Shown one piece after another: positions 1 through 6,343 of a stretch of 16,059 bases of DNA. The position numbers and the translations under genes were made by a program. Each line of letters starts with the position of its first letter. Within the stretch, counting starts at the first letter, position 1. The notes under the pieces were generated by a model, which did no database searches, was not told where the DNA came from, and saw only the letters and a list, made by a program, of their open reading frames with translations. The DNA lies in NCBI GenBank assembly GCA_963922585.1, contig CAWUIK010000070.1, forward strand, positions 1-16,059, read 5' to 3'. The stretch is from Parvicella sp963922585. Lineage in GTDB: Bacteria > Bacteroidota > Bacteroidia > Flavobacteriales_D > Parvicellaceae.

Positions 1-68
1 GATAAAAATTTAAATCAACTTAATGTATAACATTTATTCACAAAAAATAAATTAAACATAAAGTTATC

Positions 69-76
69 TATATTTG
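69..76 (+). promoter_or_regulatory. Candidate -7 promoter element for the T9SS cargo gene
   Basis: TATATTTG matches the Bacteroidota -7 consensus TAnnTTTG at every fixed position and ends 13 bases before the ATG at 90. Transcription would then start very close to the start codon, leaving a leader of only about 8 to 10 bases with no Shine-Dalgarno sequence. I see no good TTTG at the -33 position, so this is a half-supported promoter. Confidence 0.45.
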
Positions 77-89
77 TATAAAAAATATA

Positions 90-1058
90 ATGAATTCTAT
101 GTTTAGGAAAAAATCTTTAAAATTATATTCTATTGCTTTTTTAAGTTTTGTAGGTTTTAACTCTTTTTCTCAGCAACAGTTAGAAAATCCAAGTTTTGAA
201 ACATGGGAAAATGTTGGTGCTCCCACTGAGGAGCCCGTGGAGTGGAGTTCAATCAAGACTTCTGACAATTCAGGCTTAAATACTTCAGCACCTAAGGTTT
301 GTGAACGTTCTTCAGATGCTCATTCTGGAAGTTATAGTGTAAAACTTACAAATGTTTCTGCTTTTTTTATCGTTGCTAATGGCATCCTTTCCAATGGAAG
401 AATACATTCAGATTTAAATCCTGAAAATGGCTATGTTTTTACAGATGCTTCAAATGCGCAATGGAATACTCCTTTCACTTCAAGACCTGACAGTTTGGTA
501 GGTTGGTATAAATTTTCACCTCAAAATAATGACAAAGGAAAAGTAGAAGCGATTATTCATTCTGGAAATGCTCAAAATCCTGAAAATGGAACAGCATCAA
601 ATTTTGTTGCCAAAGCTAGGTTTATTCTTCCATCTACTACAGTAAGTTCATGGACAAGATTTTCTGTTCCTTTTCATTACTTTAATTCTAATCCGAGTTC
701 TCATATTTTGATGGTGCTTTCTAGTGGAGATAGTACACAAGCAAAAGCTGGAAGTATTGCTTTTTTTGACGATATCGAATTAATTTACAATCCTCTTTCT
801 GTGGATGAAATTGATGCTCAAAAAATTGTAGTTTTTAGTAATAACGTAAATCTATGTATCCAACTTCCAAGATTCAATTTCGATAATAATAGAATTAGTG
901 CTAAAGTTTATGATTTACAGGGAAGAGTCGTTAATACAGTTGAAAATTTAACACAAGGAATCAATTATACTTCATTGCCCAAAAATGAAGGTATTTATTT
1001 GGTGAGTATTGATATCAATGGACAAAAGATCACCAAAAAGATTGTAATTACTAATTAG
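90..1058 (+). CDS. Secreted protein with T9SS type A sorting domain (PCMD-like N-terminal region)
   Basis: This 322-residue protein is predicted to be exported by the Sec system and then moved to the surface or medium by the type IX secretion system. Residues 1 to about 28 form a signal peptide (basic Arg-Lys-Lys start, hydrophobic run, ending Ser-Phe-Ser-Gln). The body begins with a Leu-Glu-Asn-Pro-Ser-Phe-Glu-Thr-Trp motif and ends with Phe-Phe-Asp-Asp-Ile-Glu-Leu, the layout of beta-sandwich, carbohydrate-module-like (PCMD-type) domains. The last 75 or so residues are a type A sorting domain, with a VYDLQGRVV-like strand, a Gly-Ile-Tyr-Leu-Val strand and a basic end, Lys-Lys-Ile-Val-Ile-Thr-Asn. 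An alternative ATG lies three codons downstream at 99. It ends in TAG, 10 bases before a TonB receptor gene, so the two are probably co-transcribed. The ligand is unknown; the family assignment of the middle region is from pattern only. Confidence 0.85.
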   Translation: MNSMFRKKSLKLYSIAFLSFVGFNSFSQQQLENPSFETWENVGAPTEEPVEWSSIKTSDNSGLNTSAPKVCERSSDAHSGSYSVKLTNVSAFFIVANGILSNGRIHSDLNPENGYVFTDASNAQWNTPFTSRPDSLVGWYKFSPQNNDKGKVEAIIHSGNAQNPENGTASNFVAKARFILPSTTVSSWTRFSVPFHYFNSNPSSHILMVLSSGDSTQAKAGSIAFFDDIELIYNPLSVDEIDAQKIVVFSNNVNLCIQLPRFNFDNNRISAKVYDLQGRVVNTVENLTQGINYTSLPKNEGIYLVSIDINGQKITKKIVITN

Positions 1059-1068
1059 ATTTTGAATA

Positions 1069-3471
1069 TTGAATTACGTTTTAGGATTTATATTATTTTT
1101 TGTCGGATTTTCTATTAATTTTTTTGGACAAGATAAAGGTGTTTTTAAAGGATTAGTTACTGATGGGTCTGAACCAATAGTAGGTGCTCATATTCAAAAT
1201 GTAATTGATAAATCTATAGGAAGTGTCACCAATTTTGATGGAGAATTTGCATTTGAATGTCCTGTTGGAGTTCATGAATTTATAATTTCTTTTTTAGGTA
1301 TGCATGCTGATACTGTTGAGATTGAGATTGTAAAAGACAACATTACTACAAGAAATATTTTATTAAAATACGATACTGAGGTATTGCAATCTGTTGAGGT
1401 AAAAGTAGGTAAGTTTGATACGGATATCAAAGATATGACGATTTCTTTGGAAGTTATCAAACCTGCCATCATTGAAAATAAAAATACCCGTTCTATAGAA
1501 ACTATATTAGACCAAACTCCGGGTTTAAATATTATGGATGGAGAACCTCAAATAAGAGGAGGAAGTGGATTTACATTTGGAGTGGGAAGTAAAGTCGCTG
1601 TTCTTGTGGATGATATGCCTATGCTTTCAGGCGATGCAGGCAGACCAGAATGGGGATTTGTTCCTGTAGAAAATATAGATCAAATTGAAGTAGTAAAAGG
1701 AGCGGCTTCTGTACTTTCTGGAGCATCAGCTTTGAGTGGTGCAATTCATATCAAAACTGCTGAACCAGGATTAAAACCTTTGACTAAAATAAACATCTAT
1801 TCTGGATTTTATTCCGCCCCAAAAGATACAGCATCTCAATGGTGGGATGATTATCCCTACATTCATGGATTGAATTTTTTACATTCAAGAAAGATTAAAA
1901 ATTTAGATTTTGTGATTGGAGGTTTGGTAAATTTAGATCATGGATATATAGGAGCACCTCAGCCAGGACCATTTGTTGTAGATACTATTACCAACTTTAC
2001 TGACGAACAAATGCGTTCTCAAAAAGGCAGATTAAATATTGGCTTAAAATACCATCCTAAAAAAATCGAACGATTAACATTTGGTGTAAATGCCAATGTA
2101 ATGTACAACAATACCAATATGACTTTGGCTTGGCTAGATGATACAGTAGGTATTTTCAGAGCTTATCCTGGAGGAGTAATTCTTCAAAAACAATTGATTT
2201 ATAATATTGATCCTTATGTAAATTATTTCACAAAAAAAGGAATGAAACACAGCATCAAAACAAGATATTTGAGTACAGATAACGAAATGAGTGCCAATCA
2301 ATCTAATTTTAGTGATGTTTTCTATGCTGATTATCAATTTAAGCATGTATTTAAAAGTATGCATAATTTAAAGTTGATTGCTGGAGCAACAACTACTCAG
2401 ACCAATTCTATTGCTCAAATTTATGCTGCTAATGGAGATAGTAGTAATTATATTGCTAACTATTCTGCTTATTTTCAGGTTGAAAAGAAAATTTTAGAAA
2501 GGGTAAATCTTTCCTTTGGTTATAGAGGTGAACATTTCACTTTGAACGACTCTATTTCTGACGCTGCTACCATTATGAGAGGTGGATTAAACTTCAAAAT
2601 TACTGAAGGAACAAATCTTAGAGTTTCATACGGTCAAGGGTATCGTTATCCTACTATTGCGGAACGATTTATCAAAACAAAGGTAGGAACTTTTGGTGTG
2701 TTTGATAATCCAGATTTGAAACCAGAAACCAGTTGGAATGTTGAAGCAGGATTACGCCAAGGATTCAAAATGGGCGCACTGAAAGGATATTTAGATGTAG
2801 CGGTGTTCAAACAAGAATATCAAAATACAATAGAGTACCTTTTTGGTTTTTGGGATCCTACCTATCAGTTTGCTTTTGCTGGATTTAAATTTTTGAACAC
2901 AGGAAACACTCAAGTTGTTGGTGTAGATGCTTCAATGGCTGGACAATATAAAAGCAAAAAGAAAAGTACAGTGAATTTTATTTTGGGCTACAATTATATT
3001 TTACCAACTACTTTAGAACCAGAAACAGTTTTTGCAGAAGATTACAAACCTGGTGGAAGTGGTTTATTTAGTTATAATTCTACAAGTCTTGATGCTTCTA
3101 GAAAAATTTTGAAATACAGATTTTTACATACTTTTAAAGTAGATATTGAATATACATTCAGGTCATTTATTTCTATTGGTGGAAGTGCTCGTTATTTCAG
3201 TAAAATAGAAAACTTAGACAGGGCCATTATTGATTTTGAAGAAGTTACAGCCAATACGGGAGGTTCATTACAAGAAATTCGATACTTGGACTATTATGAA
3301 AATTACAACAATGGCAATTTGATTTTTGATACAAGAGTATCTTATACCTATCTCGAAAAACATAAAATATCTTTAGTGGTAAGCAATCTTTTGAATAGAA
3401 CTTATTCGCTTAGACCTTTGAAAATAGAACCCATGCGAACTACAATGTTGCAGTATTCTTTAAAGTTTTAA
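1069..3471 (+). CDS. TonB-dependent receptor with carboxypeptidase-regulatory-like domain, TTG start
   Basis: An 800-residue outer-membrane receptor that would take up an unidentified ligand with energy from the TonB complex. In order: signal peptide (about 1-21, ending Phe-Phe-Gly-Gln), a CarboxypepD_reg-like beta domain (about 25-95, with Gly-Ala-His-Ile, Asp-Gly-Glu-Phe and Ile-Ser-Phe-Leu-Gly-Met), a plug domain (about 130-235, with Gln-Ile-Arg-Gly-Gly-Ser-Gly and Ile-Glu-Val-Val-Lys-Gly-Ala) and a beta-barrel ending in Leu-Lys-Phe, a terminal aromatic typical of outer-membrane proteins. The start must be TTG at 1069: an in-frame TGA sits at 1063-1065, the only codon between is ATA, and the first internal ATG would remove the signal peptide. 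Its position 10 bases after the T9SS cargo gene suggests one transcript. Nothing in the sequence fixes the substrate. Confidence 0.9.
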   Translation: MNYVLGFILFFVGFSINFFGQDKGVFKGLVTDGSEPIVGAHIQNVIDKSIGSVTNFDGEFAFECPVGVHEFIISFLGMHADTVEIEIVKDNITTRNILLKYDTEVLQSVEVKVGKFDTDIKDMTISLEVIKPAIIENKNTRSIETILDQTPGLNIMDGEPQIRGGSGFTFGVGSKVAVLVDDMPMLSGDAGRPEWGFVPVENIDQIEVVKGAASVLSGASALSGAIHIKTAEPGLKPLTKINIYSGFYSAPKDTASQWWDDYPYIHGLNFLHSRKIKNLDFVIGGLVNLDHGYIGAPQPGPFVVDTITNFTDEQMRSQKGRLNIGLKYHPKKIERLTFGVNANVMYNNTNMTLAWLDDTVGIFRAYPGGVILQKQLIYNIDPYVNYFTKKGMKHSIKTRYLSTDNEMSANQSNFSDVFYADYQFKHVFKSMHNLKLIAGATTTQTNSIAQIYAANGDSSNYIANYSAYFQVEKKILERVNLSFGYRGEHFTLNDSISDAATIMRGGLNFKITEGTNLRVSYGQGYRYPTIAERFIKTKVGTFGVFDNPDLKPETSWNVEAGLRQGFKMGALKGYLDVAVFKQEYQNTIEYLFGFWDPTYQFAFAGFKFLNTGNTQVVGVDASMAGQYKSKKKSTVNFILGYNYILPTTLEPETVFAEDYKPGGSGLFSYNSTSLDASRKILKYRFLHTFKVDIEYTFRSFISIGGSARYFSKIENLDRAIIDFEEVTANTGGSLQEIRYLDYYENYNNGNLIFDTRVSYTYLEKHKISLVVSNLLNRTYSLRPLKIEPMRTTMLQYSLKF

Positions 3472-3525
3472 AATAAAAATTCCCACAGAGTTAATAGGAA
3501 AATGTATCCGTTCTTTTTGTGGGAA
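3470..3525 (-). terminator. Hairpin with U-tract ending the minus-strand receptor gene
   Basis: Between the two convergent receptor genes, TTCCCACA at 3480-3487 pairs perfectly with TGTGGGAA at 3518-3525, leaving a 30-base loop. Read on the minus strand the stem is followed by TTTTTATTTT (3479 down to 3470), as expected for an intrinsic terminator of the minus-strand gene that stops at 3536. The U-tract overlaps the stop codon of the plus-strand receptor. Read on the plus strand the stem is followed by AAAATT, so termination in that direction would be weaker. The long loop is atypical. Confidence 0.55.
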
Positions 3526-3535
3526 AATTCAACAT

Positions 3536-5995
3536 TTAGAATTTCAGATTTACATTCAACAAGAAATTTCTTCCTGCTTGAGGGTAATAAAAGTTTTCGT
3601 CTGTTCTTTCATCTCCAACTAAATATCCCCAAGTATAGCCATTGTTTTGATACATTTCGTTAAATATATTATTTACTAATAGTCCAAAACTCAAAGCCTT
3701 TCCAATTTTATTTTCTAAAGTATAAGCCACTCTGAAATGTGAAATAAAATAAGCATCAATCATCCTGTCTTCACTACTTGTATTGTCTAGATATTGCTTG
3801 CTTACATATTTTGGTAAAAGTGAAACTTCCAAATTTTTAATAGGAACATAAGTCAAGTTCAAGCCTCCTATAAAATTGGGGGAAAATGCCAAATCTGTAT
3901 TTTGATAAATGATTTCAATTTCTTCAAAAGCAGCCCAATCAAAAATATATTCTTTAAATTCTGGAATTTTATTCATACTTAAAGCAATATTTCCTGTAAG
4001 TGTAAATTTCTTAGAAAATTTATAGCCACCTTCTAGTTCCAAACCTGCTCTATAACTTTCGTCAACATTGGTTCTTGTGTAGCCTCCAACATCATTAATT
4101 TGTCCCGTCAATACCAATTGATCTTTGTAATACATTAAGTAAGTGTTGGTATTCAAAATGAAATTACCATTCTTGTGTCGATGTCCTATTTCAATATTTT
4201 GTAATTGTTCTGGTTTGGGTCTGTTTTCAGGCGTGTTTTCTCTAAAGTCGTCTCTTACAGGTTCCCTGTGAGCAACTGCATATGAAGCATAAAAAAGATT
4301 GTTTTTGTTCAGTTCATAATTTAAACCCAATTTTGGATTAAAGAAATCATATGATACTTTTTGAGAAACATTTTGTATAGTCCCACTCACATCGTCCACA
4401 CCCAAAAATTGATAATCTATATGTCTGAATTGTAAATCTCCAAAAAATTGGAATTTCTGATATGAGTACAAGGTTTTTATGTAAGAACTGTATTCAAATT
4501 TCACAGCATCATTGTTATAATATCTATGGTTTAAATTGCTTTGTGAAGCATATCTAGCCCAAATCACTTCTCCAAAATGTGCGCCATCATATTTATTGGC
4601 TGAACCACCAAATATGATGTTCAAATTCTTTTGATTGTCATAATTTAATGAAAATACACATCCATAAAAATCATTGTCCAACCATCTTCGTCTGATTAAA
4701 TCTGTGTTACTAATTACTGTGCAATCAATTGCAATAGGCTCCAATCCATAACCGGCAAAATCATCATCTTTTCTGTATTGTTCGTAATATCCTCTTCCTT
4801 TAGTGTAATGTCCAGAAGAAGTAAGGTAAAGGTTTTTGTTAAATTCATGCGTAAAATGCAATTGATAATGATCTTGTTGGTAGTTATCTACCTCATTTTC
4901 GTATTCATAAAAATTATAGGTTCTTCCTGAATTTAACAAGTTTTCTCTTTCACTGTCTGAAAGATAATTTCTATCTGCATAAGCATTCATTTCATCTTCG
5001 CTTCCAGTTAATACACTTTCAGGAGTTCCATACCAAGATTGATAAGTAATTTCTTTTCCACTGAAAACATTCGCTTTAATGGATGATTTTTTACCGTACC
5101 AAGCACCTGCCAAATAAAAAGATTTTAAATCTGATGAGGCTCTATCTATATAACCATCTGAAGTTATTTTTGAAAGTCGAGCATCAAGTGTAAATTGATT
5201 GTCAATTAAACCAGAACCAACATTTACAGTATTCTTCATAGTATTGAAAGACCCAAACGTATTATTAATTTCGGCATATGGTTTTTCGTTCAATGTATTC
5301 GTAAGCACATTGATGCTTGCTCCAAATGCTGCAGCACCATTACTTGAAGTTCCCACACCTCTTTGCACCTGAATGCTTTCTACTGAAGAAGCAAAATCTG
5401 GCATATTCACCCAGAAGACTCCATGAGATTCCGAATCATTGAGTGGAATTCCATTTACTGTTACATTGGTTCGGGTAGGATCTACACCTCTAATTCTTAT
5501 TCCAGTATATCCAACTCCTGCTCCTGCATCAGAAGTGACAACAGTGGCAGGTGTTTGATCCAAAATAAAAGGCAAATCTTGTCCATAATTAGATTTTGAA
5601 ATGGCTTCTTTATCTAAATTTGAACTTGTAACTGGTGTTTTTGAATTTGCTCTTGTAGCCTTGACAATATATTCATCTGCTAAAATGTTGTTTTCTTCTA
5701 ATTTAAAATCAATGTTTAAATCTTCTTTTAGAATTTTGATTTCTTGTTTTTGGGTTTTGAAGCCAATAAATCTAACAACAAGGGTGTATTCACCTGGTTT
5801 CACTTTAGAAATTTGGTAATTTCCATCCCAATTAGAAGCGGTTCCATAGAAATTTTCTTCAATAAAAACAGAAGCACCTGGAAGTGGTTCTCCATTTTGA
5901 TTAGAAATATTTCCTTTAATTGAATTTTGAGCAAAAATGCTCGTTGGCATAAGCAAAAATGCCATCCATTTGTTTTGAAAAAGTCTTGTTTTCAT
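3536..5995 (-). CDS. TPP-riboswitch-controlled TonB-dependent receptor, probable thiamine (or precursor) importer
   Basis: An 819-residue outer-membrane receptor. In order: signal peptide (about 1-22, ending Ile-Phe-Ala-Gln), a CarboxypepD_reg-like domain (about 24-105, with Gly-Glu-Pro-Leu-Pro-Gly-Ala-Ser-Val-Phe and Phe-Ile-Gly-Phe-Lys), a plug (about 115-235, with Ile-Arg-Ile-Arg-Gly-Val-Asp and Val-Gln-Arg-Gly-Val-Gly-Thr-Ser) and a barrel ending in Val-Asn-Leu-Lys-Phe. The sequence alone would not reveal its ligand, but a well-conserved TPP riboswitch lies about 140 bases upstream on the same strand. TonB receptors under THI-boxes are known in Bacteroidota as thiamine-related importers, so high cell TPP should shut this gene off. 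No inner-membrane partner (PnuT-type) or thiamine kinase is adjacent, and a terminator-like hairpin follows, so it looks monocistronic. Whether it imports thiamine, TPP or a pyrimidine or thiazole precursor is inference. Confidence 0.9.
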   Translation of the reverse strand: MKTRLFQNKWMAFLLMPTSIFAQNSIKGNISNQNGEPLPGASVFIEENFYGTASNWDGNYQISKVKPGEYTLVVRFIGFKTQKQEIKILKEDLNIDFKLEENNILADEYIVKATRANSKTPVTSSNLDKEAISKSNYGQDLPFILDQTPATVVTSDAGAGVGYTGIRIRGVDPTRTNVTVNGIPLNDSESHGVFWVNMPDFASSVESIQVQRGVGTSSNGAAAFGASINVLTNTLNEKPYAEINNTFGSFNTMKNTVNVGSGLIDNQFTLDARLSKITSDGYIDRASSDLKSFYLAGAWYGKKSSIKANVFSGKEITYQSWYGTPESVLTGSEDEMNAYADRNYLSDSERENLLNSGRTYNFYEYENEVDNYQQDHYQLHFTHEFNKNLYLTSSGHYTKGRGYYEQYRKDDDFAGYGLEPIAIDCTVISNTDLIRRRWLDNDFYGCVFSLNYDNQKNLNIIFGGSANKYDGAHFGEVIWARYASQSNLNHRYYNNDAVKFEYSSYIKTLYSYQKFQFFGDLQFRHIDYQFLGVDDVSGTIQNVSQKVSYDFFNPKLGLNYELNKNNLFYASYAVAHREPVRDDFRENTPENRPKPEQLQNIEIGHRHKNGNFILNTNTYLMYYKDQLVLTGQINDVGGYTRTNVDESYRAGLELEGGYKFSKKFTLTGNIALSMNKIPEFKEYIFDWAAFEEIEIIYQNTDLAFSPNFIGGLNLTYVPIKNLEVSLLPKYVSKQYLDNTSSEDRMIDAYFISHFRVAYTLENKIGKALSFGLLVNNIFNEMYQNNGYTWGYLVGDERTDENFYYPQAGRNFLLNVNLKF

Positions 5996-6013
5996 GTTTT
6001 TTTAACACATTAA

Positions 6014-6036
6014 CAAGAACAAGGGGCTAATTCTTG
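6014..6036 (-). other. Small hairpin in the receptor leader, near the start codon
   Basis: On the minus strand CAAGAA (6036 to 6031) can pair with TTCTTG (6019 to 6014) around an 11-base loop that contains CCCCTT. It lies about 20 to 40 bases before the ATG at 5995. The loop CCCCTT (6026 to 6021) is complementary to AAGGGG inside the riboswitch core (6217 to 6212), so it could take part in a riboswitch-dependent rearrangement. The stem is only six pairs long and AT-rich, so it may be chance. Confidence 0.25.
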
Positions 6037-6090
6037 GATAAATTAATAATTTATTGAATTAACACTATTTGTCTGACATTCAAACTTTCT

Positions 6091-6119
6091 TTTTTACCAT
6101 CCACACATAATGGTAAAAA
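6091..6119 (-). other. Perfect 10-bp hairpin between the TPP riboswitch and the receptor gene
   Basis: TTTTTACCAT at 6091-6100 and ATGGTAAAAA at 6110-6119 are exact reverse complements around a 9-base loop. The hairpin sits about 20 bases after the riboswitch aptamer and about 95 bases before the receptor start codon. In the receptor transcript the stem is followed by AAGAAAG, not a U-tract, so it is not a standard intrinsic terminator. It may belong to the expression platform or simply stabilise the leader RNA. Confidence 0.5.
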
Positions 6120-6134
6120 TTTACGGTTTGTCTG

Positions 6135-6227
6135 TCGGTCACTTTCCTACGCAGGCATTATCCTGATCAGGTAAAATGGGTATAATCTCAGCCATTGTTT
6201 GCACAACAGCACCCCTTAGAGACACGA
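6135..6227 (-). promoter_or_regulatory. TPP riboswitch (THI-box aptamer)
   Basis: Read on the minus strand, the core motifs appear in the right order: GGGGTGC (6215-6209), a small stem-loop with a GCAA loop, GGCTGAGA (6193-6186), TTATACCC (6185-6178), ACCTGATC (6172-6165), GGATAATGCC (6163-6154) and GCGTAGGAAA (6152-6143). These are the conserved pyrimidine- and pyrophosphate-sensing elements of the TPP riboswitch class. The closing stem P1 looks imperfect, so the ends are approximate. It lies 5' of the TonB receptor ending at 5995 on the same strand and should reduce that gene's expression when TPP is plentiful. The mechanism (transcription or translation) is not evident. Confidence 0.95.
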
Positions 6228-6254
6228 CAAAAATAAATTCTTTTTTGATACAAA
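6228..6254 (-). promoter_or_regulatory. Candidate promoter driving the TPP riboswitch and receptor
   Basis: On the minus strand a TTTG (6254-6251) is followed after 15 bases by TATTTTTG (6235-6228), a perfect match to the Bacteroidota -7 element TAnnTTTG. The implied transcription start is just before the riboswitch aptamer, exactly where it should be. The spacing is a little shorter than usual, so the -33 assignment is less certain than the -7. Confidence 0.55.
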
Positions 6255-6310
6255 AGGATAAAAAAACATAAAATATTCACCTTCTGATGTCTCAAACCGC
6301 CTTAATGTAG

Positions 6311-6327
6311 TATATTCGCAAAGCGAA
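6311..6327 (+). promoter_or_regulatory. Candidate -7 element with overlapping inverted repeat, upstream of the carboxylase gene
   Basis: TATATTCG (6311-6318) is one base from the TAnnTTTG consensus and lies 25 bases before the ATG at 6344. A short inverted repeat, TTCGC-AAA-GCGAA (6315-6327), overlaps it and would sit at the transcription start. It could be an operator half-site pair or a 5' hairpin, but five-base arms are weak evidence. Confidence 0.35.
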
Positions 6328-6343
6328 AAAGAAATTAGAAATT

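Noticed and set aside
5601..5819. Small plus-strand reading frame inside the thiamine receptor gene
   Set aside because: It is antisense to the conserved receptor N-terminal region and has no recognisable protein features. Similar antisense frames at 1272-1472, 2134-2364, 8155-8421 and 8937-9140 were rejected for the same reason.
6091..6119. Intrinsic terminator after the TPP riboswitch
   Set aside because: The stem is strong enough, but on the riboswitch strand it is followed by AAGAAAG rather than a U-tract, so I list it only as a hairpin.
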